Positions 45,101 through 54,337 of a stretch of 64,000 nucleotides of DNA are shown in pieces. Every line of letters starts with the position of its first letter. Within the stretch, counting starts at the first letter, position 1. The translations under genes and the position numbers were made by a program. The notes beneath the pieces were generated by a model. That model was not told where the DNA came from. It made no database searches and saw only the letters and a program-made list of their open reading frames with translations. The DNA comes from JAPPHA01 sp965221575 (GTDB lineage: Bacteria; Pseudomonadota; Alphaproteobacteria; Rhodobacterales; Rhodobacteraceae): positions 248,001 through 312,000 of the forward strand of contig CBDCSM010000013.1 in assembly GCA_965221575.1 (NCBI GenBank), written 5' to 3'.

Positions 45101-46378
45101 TCAGTCGAACTGTTGCGCCTTTGATTCGATGGCACCTAGTACAGCATCGATGTTCTCATCAGAAGGATCCCTCAGGAATCGTTGAAGCTGGACCCTGTAC
45201 TCATCCACCAGGTCACCGGGCAGGAGATCACCCAGGACGAACTGAACGTCCGACTGGGCGACTGCCGCGGTCGCCGTTTGTATGACGGGTCCATAGATCG
45301 ACGTATCAACGGCATTCGAGGGGGACGCGAGGCCGCCTTCTGCAATGATGTTAGCTGCTTCGGGACTGGCCAAATGAGCAAGGAAGGCATCGGCAGCGGC
45401 GGTGTTGTCGCCGGAAGACAGCGCCAGCACCTCTTTGGCGTCAACGCTTGACGTGTTGTCGAAGCCAACTCCGAGGCTCGGAAACTGGAAGAGTGCGTAG
45501 TCTTCGCCTTCTGTCAGGCCGAAAACATCTCGAGCCCGGCCATTGATCCACATTCCCATAATGACATACGCGGATTCCCCGGAGACCAAAACGGCGTCTG
45601 AAGACGTGTCCCAATCCAGCGCCAACATGTTGTTAGGATCCCCACAGCAGCCAGCCTCGATCATCTCTTGCCAGATTTTCAGAACGTTCCTGACCCGGGG
45701 ATCGGTCCACGGAATTTCATGCGCCGCCAATGCGGAGGCGGTCTCAACGCCGGCAGTTCGAAGCAGAAGAGTCTCGAACATTTCTCCGTGGGACCATATC
45801 TTGGCTCCGATCGAGAATGGCGTAACGCCATTTGCGAGGAGCGGCTCAAAGGATGCCACCAGTTCTTCAAAGTTCCCAGGAGGACCATCAAGACCGGCAG
45901 CCGCCAGCGTGTCCGGTCGATACCAGATCCCACTCCGGTCGCCGTATGTGTACTGGACGCCATATGTGATTCCATCTGTCTGGCCAAGCGCCTTCCAGGA
46001 ATCATTCAGGAACTCACCGATTCCGTGGGCCTCCCAGGTCGAGTCGATCTCTCGAAGCTGCCCGGCCTCGGCAAGTTCGGCTCGAAATGCCGGCCATGTA
46101 TTGAGCAGCAGGTCGGCCGTCTCGCCAGCCAGGAATGCCGCACGCACGGCACCGCGCGCGTCGCCCGCACCGGACAGGACAATGTCTCTGACCGTAACTT
46201 GCGGATATTTTTCTTCGAACGAGCGCTCAATCCGTTCGAATGTTTTCTGATCTGGGCCGGGCAACCAGTTCATGATGACAAGTTCACCACTGATGTCGTC
46301 GGACTGCGCGGATAGCGGTCCTCCAGCTGCAATCAGAGCCGCGCAGACCGCGCTTCTCAAGAGTGTTTGATTAGACAT
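45101..46378 (-). CDS. Carbohydrate ABC transporter substrate-binding protein (family 1)
   Basis: 425 residues from the ATG at 46378, with TTTGGAGG about 7 bases upstream. Signal peptide over the first 23 or so residues (cleavage after LSA). Mature protein: ELVIMNWLPGPDQKTFERIERSFEEKYP, FLAGETADLLLNTWPAF, VSGESAYVIMGMWING. It belongs to the same family as the protein encoded at 27940 but is clearly diverged from it, so the two importers probably take different sugars. It is the first gene of the glycoside locus. Confidence 0.93.
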   Translation of the reverse strand: MSNQTLLRSAVCAALIAAGGPLSAQSDDISGELVIMNWLPGPDQKTFERIERSFEEKYPQVTVRDIVLSGAGDARGAVRAAFLAGETADLLLNTWPAFRAELAEAGQLREIDSTWEAHGIGEFLNDSWKALGQTDGITYGVQYTYGDRSGIWYRPDTLAAAGLDGPPGNFEELVASFEPLLANGVTPFSIGAKIWSHGEMFETLLLRTAGVETASALAAHEIPWTDPRVRNVLKIWQEMIEAGCCGDPNNMLALDWDTSSDAVLVSGESAYVIMGMWINGRARDVFGLTEGEDYALFQFPSLGVGFDNTSSVDAKEVLALSSGDNTAAADAFLAHLASPEAANIIAEGGLASPSNAVDTSIYGPVIQTATAAVAQSDVQFVLGDLLPGDLVDEYRVQLQRFLRDPSDENIDAVLGAIESKAQQFD

Positions 46379-46392
46379 GGAATCCTCCAAAG

Positions 46393-46439
46393 GTTGTATC
46401 AACAAAAATGAACTAATATCAACTAAGTTGTGTTGTCAA
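46393..46439 (-). promoter_or_regulatory. Promoter with two GTTGATA-containing repeats upstream of binding-protein gene
   Basis: Minus strand: TTGACA at 46439-46434, with a -10 candidate TATTAG (46418-46413, 15 bases) or TTAGTT (46416-46411, 17 bases). Between them lies CAACT-T-AGTTG (46430-46420), and GTTG-ATA-CAAC is at 46403-46393. Both repeats share GTTGATA. They are suited to a repressor, most likely the LacI protein encoded at 42167-43213. Confidence 0.5.
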
Positions 46440-47022
46440 TGAAAATGTTGAGGTGCCCGGGAACATTCAACCGGTTGTCGCGGCTGACGGTCCGGAATGA
46501 GCGGGCGGGGCGCAGTCCGGGGATGCGCCAGATCGTCTTGTCGTCCTCGGTCGGTTGTATCTCATGGAAATCGTCCAGGCCGAGCGTTCAGCGATGGCAG
46601 GAGACCGTTGGCTGCGAACCGAGTTCGGAAAACGTGGCGTGGAATAGGAACGGCGTTTCCCGGCCAGCGCGTCCGGGCGCCGCCGCACCCTAGTGACCTT
46701 TTACCGTGAGGGAAGCGTCGGATCCTGTTTGATCCGGTAACCGGTGGCAGCGCTGAAGCCGGCCTTGGCAGCGGCCACTTCCGTCGAGTGGGATTTCCCG
46801 TGTTTCATGAAAGACCTTACCTGGTTGTCCGTTACATGGTGACCGGGCACCTTGCTCTCCTCTGCTCGAGAATTGTCGCAAGGTCAGTAACCGGCCAGCC
46901 GCAGACACCAAAGGAGGCCCGGGAGTGGCGCAAGACATTTTGTTCCGGCCGCTGTCAACTCCAGTCGGGCTACGCCCTCCTTGCGTTGACGACCGCCGGC
47001 CAAGCCCCCTCAATCGAGACTC
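46440..47022. other. Gap between glycoside locus and CehA genes
   Basis: 583 bases upstream of the promoter. Holds the IS21 istA remnant at 46655-46844 on the minus strand. Adjacent minus-strand sequence down to about 46445 encodes protein-like text (IWRIPGLRPARSFRTVSRD) with stops that I cannot place. No intact gene. Confidence 0.45.
46655..46844 (-). mobile_element. IS21-family transposase (istA) N-terminal remnant
   Basis: The frame reads VTDNQVRSFMKHGKSHSTEV, then AAAKAGFSAATGYRIKQDP and TLPSR, a stop at 46701-46703, then KVTRVRRRPDALA. This matches the N-terminal DNA-binding part of IS21 IstA transposases. Only about 55 residues remain, with an in-frame stop and no DDE domain, istB or terminal repeats visible. 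Confidence 0.7.
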
Positions 47023-48486
47023 TCATCTTGATTGTCGCGCCGCATCCGGAACTTCGAAATAGACCGGATTTGACAGTGTCCGGCGGATGGGGTGCGCGGT
47101 GGTTAGCGATTGTTGGGCACGAGGAAGCTCGGTCCTTTCTGCGCACCAATCCATCAAATCCTTGATCACCCTCGCTCGGCTCGCGTCAGCAAGGATTTCG
47201 GCACGGAGGAAAGTGCTGGGCGTCGGCAAGCGTATGGTTTGCCTCCAGAAATCGTCTGGAACGAGCATCTCGGAAACAGGGCCTACCTCGCTGACCCAGA
47301 CCAAGCGATCGCCGCGCGCGCCTGTCACCTCGACCTCAAGGGTGATGTCATCGCCGTTGTCCACCGTGCTCCCCATCGGCTGGCCATTTGCGGTGAAGGC
47401 AAGGTGCGGGCCGCTTGGAGACTCGGTGACATATCCGTGCCCTGTTCGTAGTGCATCGACGACCGCACGGGCGTCCAGGCAAGGCAGCCAAAGCACAGTT
47501 GTCGGCTTGCCCAGCCCGACGGGCCCGGGGCGTTCCTGTTCTGCTGGCTGGTGGTAGTCGCTGCCTCCGACCAGGGAAATCCGTCGACCTTCGGCCAGGA
47601 ACCGATCATATCGAGCCAGGACGCCATCGTTGCCGGTTAGCCAGTGGCCGTGAAACACCTCCATGCAATCCATGTCGGGGTAGTCGTAGTCCCAGGGGAG
47701 CGGTTCCTTGTCGTGGTTTATCGAAAGAATGGCGCCCTGCCGCCTCACTTCACGCACCAGAACGTCCAGATCGCTGCTACTGCCGAGGCGGAAATCGATC
47801 CACTCGTTGAGGCCGAAGACATTTGCGTGGCCGCGGTAGGTGGTGACCTCCATTCCCGGTATGAAGACCAGGTCTTCAGAGCTCCAGGGACCGAAATACT
47901 GCCATTGTGACGTCGTGTTGTGGTCGGTGACCGCAAGGAAATCGAGCCCTGCAAGGCGCGCGCTTTCGAACAGCAATTCTGGCGCGCCTCGGGCGTCGCT
48001 GTGATGGGTGTGACAATGCAGATCGCCGCGATACCAACCCGGATGTTCAAGTCGTGGTGTGGCTGGCTTCGGCGTCGCATACACCTCGCGCGGGGTTGCA
48101 TCGGCCTTCAGCGTCAAGTGCACCTCCGCGCCGCTGTCGGGCACGCGGTACATCCCTAGCAACAGCTTCCAGGAGCCTGGTGGCATTGGTCCGGCATAAT
48201 ACCCAGGTGTCGCCACATCGGTGGCGACAAAAAGCGCGTCGCGGGCGCTGCCGCTCCAGCCGCGAAATCCGGATCTGGTCGGGTAATCCGTCGCCCGGCT
48301 GTCCAGGATCCCAATGTCGAGGGCGCAGTCTTCGGTCTTTGCATATTCAAAACCGATATCGAGCCGTGTCACGCCCGAAGGAAGCTGGAACGGGACTTCC
48401 AGAATTGGCGTTCGGGCTTTGTCCGCCGGTGTGATGGTCAGATTGATCACTGATGTTTGCCCTGGTGTCAGGACAGGAGAGGTCAT
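47023..48486 (-). CDS. CehA/McbA family metallohydrolase, copy 1
   Basis: 487 residues from the ATG at 48486; a GTG at 48504 is possible. The PHP-type metal-binding motifs are present: WYRGDLHCHTHHSDARG (about residues 149-165), AVTDHNT and GGSDYHQP. An N-terminal beta domain (about 1-145) precedes it, as in CehA/McbA relatives, named for a carbaryl hydrolase. No signal peptide. Characterised members hydrolyse carbamate esters, but most homologues have unknown substrates. The copy is tandem to a second CehA/McbA gene 72 bases upstream and downstream of an oligopeptide-type importer. Confidence 0.88.
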   Translation of the reverse strand: MTSPVLTPGQTSVINLTITPADKARTPILEVPFQLPSGVTRLDIGFEYAKTEDCALDIGILDSRATDYPTRSGFRGWSGSARDALFVATDVATPGYYAGPMPPGSWKLLLGMYRVPDSGAEVHLTLKADATPREVYATPKPATPRLEHPGWYRGDLHCHTHHSDARGAPELLFESARLAGLDFLAVTDHNTTSQWQYFGPWSSEDLVFIPGMEVTTYRGHANVFGLNEWIDFRLGSSSDLDVLVREVRRQGAILSINHDKEPLPWDYDYPDMDCMEVFHGHWLTGNDGVLARYDRFLAEGRRISLVGGSDYHQPAEQERPGPVGLGKPTTVLWLPCLDARAVVDALRTGHGYVTESPSGPHLAFTANGQPMGSTVDNGDDITLEVEVTGARGDRLVWVSEVGPVSEMLVPDDFWRQTIRLPTPSTFLRAEILADASRARVIKDLMDWCAERTELPRAQQSLTTAHPIRRTLSNPVYFEVPDAARQSR

Positions 48487-48558
48487 GGCTTCAGTCCCCG
48501 CCACGTCTGGAGATGAAACGGTCAGTGGTGCGCCACAATTGCCTCGGCCGCCCCATGT

Positions 48559-49953
48559 TCAGTTCCAGGGTTCGCCCTCCTCTCCCACCAAGACCGGGTT
48601 CGTCACGCCATGTAGCCCTTCGGTTCGATCGCGCAGTTCCAAGGTAAACCAACTTCCCGGCTCCGCCTCCGTATCGAAGGTTGTTTGCAGGCCTTGCCCC
48701 ACGTGCCAGCGTTGGACCTCTTTGCCTTGCCGGATCAACCTCAGGCTGAGGCCTGTCAGATCGTCACCGGCTTTGCCACCCTGGCAACCACAGGTTAGTC
48801 GCACCGGCCCGTGGGCAACGATATCGCCCATTTCTGCTGTGCTGCCGTTGACAGTCGCCGCACGTAACGTCAGATCCGGGCCGCTGGTGATATAGCTGTG
48901 GCCGCGCCTCAGGGCGGTCAATATCGCTTCGGGCGCATTGTCATCGGCAAAGACACGGTTGGCGGCGAACCGGTGATCCGCAGGGGCCGGCCGGCGGTGG
49001 ACGTCGGTGCCTGCAGTCGCCACCATCCTGTACCCGGCGTTCAGCCAATGATAGAACATCTGTACTGCTTCTTCATTATGGCTTCGCCCGGCCCACGCCC
49101 TGTTCCAGACTTCGACATGACGCGCCGGTCCCGGGAGCATGTCTGAAAACGCCCAGCGGCAGCCTGTGCAAAACGGATGCCCCTCGCTTCTTGGATGTGC
49201 GATCACATAGATGCCGCCACGGTCCAGCAAGGCCCGGGCTACATCGCTCATCGTGGTTTCGTCCTTGATCCGCCAGTCGATCCAGCCTTCAAGACCCAGC
49301 ACCAAAGCGTGTCCGTAGAAGGTTGTGAGTTCCACACCGTCGATCACAGTGATCCCGTTTCCGGCCAATCTCCGGACAAGCGGCACGGCCGAAACCGTAT
49401 TGTGATCGGTCAAGGCCACGAAATCATAGACGCGCTGGTGGGCCAACTCGAGATAGTCTGCAGGACTGAATTTGCCATCGGAATGATATGTATGACCGTG
49501 CAGGTCGCCCGTATACCAACCTGCTCCCTTCCGTTTCGCTGCGCGCGGCGGGTTCGGCATCGAGTCAACCGACGGCGCTTTGCATTCTTCGGCATCGCAA
49601 TAAATCTCGATCCGGTAGGTGACATTGCCCGGCGGCAGGATACGGTGAACGTCGATTTCGACGACCCATTCACCGGCCTCGATCTCGCCGGGCAGGTATC
49701 CGGGAGAGGCCCAGCTTCGTGAAATCACCGGGCACTGGTCGGCGTTGTTGTGCCGTGTTCCCCGAGCACCATCGGGACCGTAAACCGAGATGCTGAGCTG
49801 ATGCGCAATGTTGCCGACGCCGGGATGCCGGGGCGAATAGGAAAAACCCAGCCGCAGCGTGCCGGTGTTTTCGGGCACATCAAAGCGATGCGGCACATGG
49901 CACGCCATGTGGTCAAGCGTGAGTCGTCCCTCAAACACCTGGTGCATGCGCAT
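48559..49953 (-). CDS. CehA/McbA family metallohydrolase, copy 2
   Basis: 464 residues. PHP motifs GWYTGDLHGHTYHSDGKFSP (about residues 146-165), ALTDHNT, YVIAHPRSEGHP and ATAGTDVH carry the expected metal ligands. The N-terminal beta domain is LDHMACHVPHRFDVPENTG onward. It is a diverged paralogue of the next gene, sharing WY.GDLH.HT.HSD and G.GHSYITSGP/GHGYVTESP. Start at 49953 lacks a clear ribosome-binding site; the ATG two codons later is an alternative. It comes 143 bases after the transporter ATPase gene, so both hydrolases may process the importer's cargo. Confidence 0.88.
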   Translation of the reverse strand: MRMHQVFEGRLTLDHMACHVPHRFDVPENTGTLRLGFSYSPRHPGVGNIAHQLSISVYGPDGARGTRHNNADQCPVISRSWASPGYLPGEIEAGEWVVEIDVHRILPPGNVTYRIEIYCDAEECKAPSVDSMPNPPRAAKRKGAGWYTGDLHGHTYHSDGKFSPADYLELAHQRVYDFVALTDHNTVSAVPLVRRLAGNGITVIDGVELTTFYGHALVLGLEGWIDWRIKDETTMSDVARALLDRGGIYVIAHPRSEGHPFCTGCRWAFSDMLPGPARHVEVWNRAWAGRSHNEEAVQMFYHWLNAGYRMVATAGTDVHRRPAPADHRFAANRVFADDNAPEAILTALRRGHSYITSGPDLTLRAATVNGSTAEMGDIVAHGPVRLTCGCQGGKAGDDLTGLSLRLIRQGKEVQRWHVGQGLQTTFDTEAEPGSWFTLELRDRTEGLHGVTNPVLVGEEGEPWN

Positions 49954-50096
49954 TCACTTTGTCTTTCTGCCGAACTTTTGACACTCGGCCTGGCCATGAG
50001 CCCGAATACCCGCCAGGAATATCGACCGGGACATGATGATAGTAACCTCCCCCGGATACCGGAGGGTGCACGACCACGCCCAGGGTCGAAGGGCGG

Positions 50097-52181
50097 CTAT
50101 GAGTTTGGCGCGGGGTTCCCGGGGATGTTCTCATTGCGTAATCCCTGCAGGGCAAGGGCTTCGGTGTGATGGCAGGCCACCCAACGTCCTCCCAGGTTGC
50201 GCATTTCGGGTATTTCATGCGTGCAGGCGTCAGTCGCGTAAGCGCAGCGTTCGGCGAAGACGCAGCCCCGGGGAAGCCTCGAGGGATCCGGCGGATCGCC
50301 ACGCAGACGCAAGTGACTGTCCCGACGGGCTCGACCCGGCGTCAGCACTGCGCTCAATAGTGCCTCGGAGTAGGGGTGGAACGGGTGGTCCAGGATTTCA
50401 TCCGTCTCCGCCAGTTCGACGATTCGGCCGGCGTACATCACCGCCACTCTATGAGCGAGGCTCGCCACGACGTTCAGGTCATGCGAGATGAAGAGGTAGC
50501 TCAACCCGAGATCGGACTGAAGGTCGCGCAACAGGTTCAGCACCTGCGCCTGTACCGACACGTCAAGTGCGGAAACTGGCTCGTCAGCAATGATGACCTT
50601 CGGATCGGGGGCAAGCGCTCGCGCCACGCCGATCCGCTGACGCTGTCCTCCCGAAAACGCATGGGGATAGCGGACTGACATTTCGGGGTCCAGCCCCACC
50701 AGGCTGAAAAGCCCGTGGACTTTCCTAACCAGGTCCCGTTCAGGAGGTGGTCCTCCCGGGCGTTGCAGTAATGGCTCGGCTACGATGTCGAATGCAGTCA
50801 TGCGCGGGTTCAGCGAGGAGAACGGGTCCTGGAACACCATCCGCATCGATTGCCAAACGTTGCGCCACTCAGCGGCAGAGAGATTGGTGATGTCCCTGTC
50901 TCGCCCATCAATCCCGAACATCACGCGACCGTGCGACACACTGTGGAGTCCGACAATGGTTTGCCCGAGGGTGGTTTTTCCCGAACCGGACTCTCCGACG
51001 AGCGCGAGGGTTTCACCCTGCCGCAACTCCAGGGAGACATCCTGCACAGCCTTGATCTCACGCACCCGTTGCCCGAGCAGGCCTTCCCGCTTCTCGAATG
51101 TCTTGCTGACGCGACGCAGGTCCAGGATCCTGTCGCCGAATTGCCGATATTTTCCCTTTGTGACCGTATCCGGCCGTGCCGATTGCGACGACAGGTCGAA
51201 CATTGACGCGGCGTCTCCGAAGGCATGGCAGCGTACATGAACATCGCCGGAACGCTCAAGGTCTGGCCGTTGCACTTCACAGAGACCGGGCCTGGCGTAT
51301 GCGCAGCGCGGCGCAAAGGCACACCCTGCCGGACGCTCTTCCAACGTGGGTACCGTTCCCGGGATCGTCGCCTGTCGATGCTGGCCGCGCCCCGGCAATG
51401 ACGCCAGGAGCGCCTGTGTATAGGGATGCCTCGGTCTTGTCAGCACGTCCGCCTTGTTTCCGTGCTCCACGACCTCGCCCAGGTACATCACGACCACCTC
51501 ATCGGCCATGCGGGACACAACTCCCAGATCATGTGTAATGAACAGGATCGACATGCCTTGGCTGAGTTGCAGTTCTTGCAGAAGATCGAGGATCACGGCC
51601 TGGGTCGTGACATCAAGCGCGGTCGTCGGTTCGTCGGCGATCAGGAGCGATGGGTGCGGACCCAGGGCCATTGCGATCATCACGCGCTGCTGCTGCCCGC
51701 CCGACAGCTCGAACGTGTACGCATCGAGGCGCTGCGCCGGGTTTGGCATGCCGACGGCTCGCAACAGGTCGAGTGCGCGCTCGCGCGCCTGCTTTTTGGT
51801 CACATCCTGGTGCCGGCGGACTACTTCCATTACCTGGTTGCCGACCGTGTAGAAACTCGACAAGGCGGTGAGAGGTTCCTGGTAGATCAACCCAATGCGT
51901 CCACCCCGAATGTTGCTCAGGACGGGATCTTTCTCGGACGATGCGGCAAGATCGACGCCTTCGAACAAGATCTGTCCGCTATCGATGGTCGCGTTTGAGT
52001 CGAGGATGCGTAGAATGCTTCGCGCTGTCAAAGACTTGCCGCAACCAGACTCTCCGACGATCGCGACCGTCTTGGCATGTGGCACATCGAATCTTACATC
52101 CTGAAGCGCTACGCTCCGGCGACGCCCATCCCTGAATGAGACGGTCAGCCCCTGCAGCGAAAGGAGAGCGTCAGTTCGCAT
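50097..52181 (-). CDS. Oligopeptide-type ABC transporter, fused double ATP-binding protein (DppD-DppF)
   Basis: 694 residues from the ATG at 52181, overlapping the permease stop. Two complete ATPase domains in one chain: Walker A GESGCGKSL and LSGGQQQRVMIAMAL with ADEPTTALDV in the first (about 10-265); GESGSGKTT and FSGGQRQRIGVARAL with ADEPVSALDV in the second (about 350-600). Each is followed by the family's C-terminal cysteine-bearing oligopeptide domain (CAFAPRCAYARPGLCE; CVFAERCAYATDACTHE). The fusion replaces separate D and F subunits. It drives import by the permeases just upstream. Confidence 0.95.
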   Translation of the reverse strand: MRTDALLSLQGLTVSFRDGRRRSVALQDVRFDVPHAKTVAIVGESGCGKSLTARSILRILDSNATIDSGQILFEGVDLAASSEKDPVLSNIRGGRIGLIYQEPLTALSSFYTVGNQVMEVVRRHQDVTKKQARERALDLLRAVGMPNPAQRLDAYTFELSGGQQQRVMIAMALGPHPSLLIADEPTTALDVTTQAVILDLLQELQLSQGMSILFITHDLGVVSRMADEVVVMYLGEVVEHGNKADVLTRPRHPYTQALLASLPGRGQHRQATIPGTVPTLEERPAGCAFAPRCAYARPGLCEVQRPDLERSGDVHVRCHAFGDAASMFDLSSQSARPDTVTKGKYRQFGDRILDLRRVSKTFEKREGLLGQRVREIKAVQDVSLELRQGETLALVGESGSGKTTLGQTIVGLHSVSHGRVMFGIDGRDRDITNLSAAEWRNVWQSMRMVFQDPFSSLNPRMTAFDIVAEPLLQRPGGPPPERDLVRKVHGLFSLVGLDPEMSVRYPHAFSGGQRQRIGVARALAPDPKVIIADEPVSALDVSVQAQVLNLLRDLQSDLGLSYLFISHDLNVVASLAHRVAVMYAGRIVELAETDEILDHPFHPYSEALLSAVLTPGRARRDSHLRLRGDPPDPSRLPRGCVFAERCAYATDACTHEIPEMRNLGGRWVACHHTEALALQGLRNENIPGNPAPNS

Positions 52182-53265
52182 AAGGATCTGCCGCATCTCG
52201 AAGCCCGTCGCCAAGGAAATTGAGCGACAGGACGGCCACGACGACCGCCGCACCAGGCAGGAACAGCCACGGTGCAGTGGCGATTGATCTCAGGTTCTGG
52301 GCCTCTTGCAGCAGCACGCCCCAACTGACAACCGGCGGCCGAAGTCCGATTCCCAAAAAACTGAGCGAGGTTTCCGCTATGATCATCCCCGGAATCGCCA
52401 GCGTAACCACGGCAATGATATGCGACAGGAAATTGGGCACCATATGCCGCCGGATGATCCGTACCGGCCGGTTGCCGTCGAGGCGTGCGGCCTTGATGAA
52501 ATTCTCCTCCTTCAGCGCCATGAACCGCCCCCGCACGACCCGCGCGAGCCCCGTCCAGCCGATGATCGACAAGATTGCCGTGATGAAAAAATAAGTCCTG
52601 ATTGGTGGCGTCGTGGGCGGAATGGCGGCGGCAAGTCCGATCCAGAGCGGGATGGATGGCAGGGATTGCAGGAACTCGATCAACCGCTGGATCGCCAGGT
52701 CGACAATTCCGCCGAAATAGCCCGAGGCGCCACCGATCGCTATCCCGAGAACGAGGCTGATGCCGACACCGACCAATCCAATCGTCATCGAGACACGCGT
52801 CGCGTAGATCGTGCGGCTGAGCACATCGCGACCCAGGCGGTCCGCACCAAGGAAATACACCCGTTCGCCGGGATCCTTGGGGCCGATGAAATGAAGACTC
52901 GCCGGGACGAGTCCCCAGAACCTGTAGCGGTCGCCGCGCACGAAGAAACCGAGCTCGATCACCCTGTTGGGATCCTCCTCGAAGATCCGTTGGCCCGTGT
53001 TGTAATCCGTCGTGGAGAGCAGGCCGTAAACATGCGGCTGAAACCGTCGTCCGTCCGGGCCTTCCAGAACCCAGCGGATGCTCTGGGGCGGCGCATAAAC
53101 GTCCCTGGCCTGGTAGGTGCCCGGAGTATGCGGCGCGAGGAATTCCACGAAGGCGGCCACGAGATAAATCAGGAGCGTCATGACAGCGCCGAAGATTCCC
53201 AGGCGGTGGCGCAAGAATCGGCGCATCACGAGCTGGGAGTGACTCAGATGCGCGGCGTATGTCAT
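52171..53265 (-). CDS. Oligopeptide-type ABC transporter permease (DppC-like)
   Basis: 364 residues from the ATG at 53265, overlapping the upstream stop (TGATG), with AGGAG before it. About six membrane segments; a large extracytoplasmic region (about residues 50-145) follows the first. The EAA-type loop is KEENFIKAARLDGNRPVRIIRRHMVPN. Domain order matches OppC/DppC proteins. It overlaps the ATPase gene by 11 bases. Confidence 0.94.
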   Translation of the reverse strand: MTYAAHLSHSQLVMRRFLRHRLGIFGAVMTLLIYLVAAFVEFLAPHTPGTYQARDVYAPPQSIRWVLEGPDGRRFQPHVYGLLSTTDYNTGQRIFEEDPNRVIELGFFVRGDRYRFWGLVPASLHFIGPKDPGERVYFLGADRLGRDVLSRTIYATRVSMTIGLVGVGISLVLGIAIGGASGYFGGIVDLAIQRLIEFLQSLPSIPLWIGLAAAIPPTTPPIRTYFFITAILSIIGWTGLARVVRGRFMALKEENFIKAARLDGNRPVRIIRRHMVPNFLSHIIAVVTLAIPGMIIAETSLSFLGIGLRPPVVSWGVLLQEAQNLRSIATAPWLFLPGAAVVVAVLSLNFLGDGLRDAADPYAN

Positions 53266-54272
53266 CACATCATCTCCTGGCTAGCTGCCTGGCGCCGGAT
53301 CTTCGGATCGAGCAGCATCAGGAGAAGGTCCGAAAAAAGCGTACCAAGCACTGCCAGGAAGCTCAGGAACATGATCAACGTCGCGGCCAGGTAGAGGTCT
53401 TCCTCCTTCAATGCTTCGAGCAGCAAGGGACCCGTCGTCTGAAGTCCGAGCACGACGGCCACGATGGTTTCGCCAGAGACGATCTTGACGAACAGATCGT
53501 TCAATTCCGAAACGAAGGGGTTCAGCGAATGGCGCACTGGATACTTGACCAGCAGGTACGTCTCGCCCAGGCCCTTGGCGCGGGCAGTCAGTACATATGG
53601 GCGATGCAGCTCGTCGAGCAGGTTGGCGCGGATCTTGCGGATGACTTCAGCGGTTCCGGCGGTGCCAAGCACGATCACCGGGATCCAGAGATGCGAAATC
53701 AGATCCGCGATCCTTTCCAGGGTCCATGGCGCATTCACATGTTCAGGCGAGAACAAGCCGCCGACGCTCTGGCCGAAATAGCGGAACGAAATGTAGAGCA
53801 GCACCAGCGCCAGCAGGAAATTCGGAATGGCCAGGCCGATGAAGCCAAAGAAAGTAAAAACGTAGTCACCCAGCGAGTATTTCTTCACTGCCGAATAGAT
53901 ACCGACCGGGACAGCCACGATCCAAATGAACAGAAGCGTAACGACCGATAGAAGGGTTGTCAGGCCGAGACGCTGGCCGATCAGTTCGGAGACGGGCAGG
54001 TCCCAGCCGAAAGAGTAGCCGAAATCTCCGCGAAGCAGGATATTCCGGACCCACACGAAATATTGCTCTACGGCGCTTCGATCCAATCCGTAGTTGCGGC
54101 GCAGGTCTTCGACTTCGTGAGGTTCCAGATTCTCGCCATACTGGTTTGCCTCCTGCACCAGCCGGTCGACGAAATCTCCCGGCGGCAGGATAATGATAAA
54201 GAATGAAATGACGGAAATCGCGATTACGGTAAACAGCATCAGGACAAGACGGCGAGCTAGAAAGCGGGCCAC
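53265..54272 (-). CDS. Oligopeptide-type ABC transporter permease (DppB-like)
   Basis: 335 residues, six membrane segments with the N-terminal LARRLVLMLFTVIAISVISFFI. EAA-type loop RPYVLTARAKGLGETYLLVKYPVRHSL (about 230-255). Typical DppB family. It follows the binding-protein gene after 65 bases that contain a strong hairpin. Confidence 0.94.
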   Translation of the reverse strand: MARFLARRLVLMLFTVIAISVISFFIIILPPGDFVDRLVQEANQYGENLEPHEVEDLRRNYGLDRSAVEQYFVWVRNILLRGDFGYSFGWDLPVSELIGQRLGLTTLLSVVTLLFIWIVAVPVGIYSAVKKYSLGDYVFTFFGFIGLAIPNFLLALVLLYISFRYFGQSVGGLFSPEHVNAPWTLERIADLISHLWIPVIVLGTAGTAEVIRKIRANLLDELHRPYVLTARAKGLGETYLLVKYPVRHSLNPFVSELNDLFVKIVSGETIVAVVLGLQTTGPLLLEALKEEDLYLAATLIMFLSFLAVLGTLFSDLLLMLLDPKIRRQAASQEMM

Positions 54273-54295
54273 GTCTTGTTCCTCAGCGGCTTAGG

Positions 54296-54321
54296 GGGAA
54301 AGGGCGCGTTCGCCCTTTCCC
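54296..54321 (-). repeat. Intercistronic hairpin after the binding-protein gene
   Basis: Perfect 11-bp stem GGGAAAGGGCG/CGCCCTTTCCC with a CGTT loop between the binding-protein stop (54338) and the DppB start (54272). Same layout as the hairpin at 29226-29253. Probably an mRNA-stabilising or partial-termination element. Confidence 0.6.
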
Positions 54322-54337
54322 AAGTCGTGTCCGCAGC

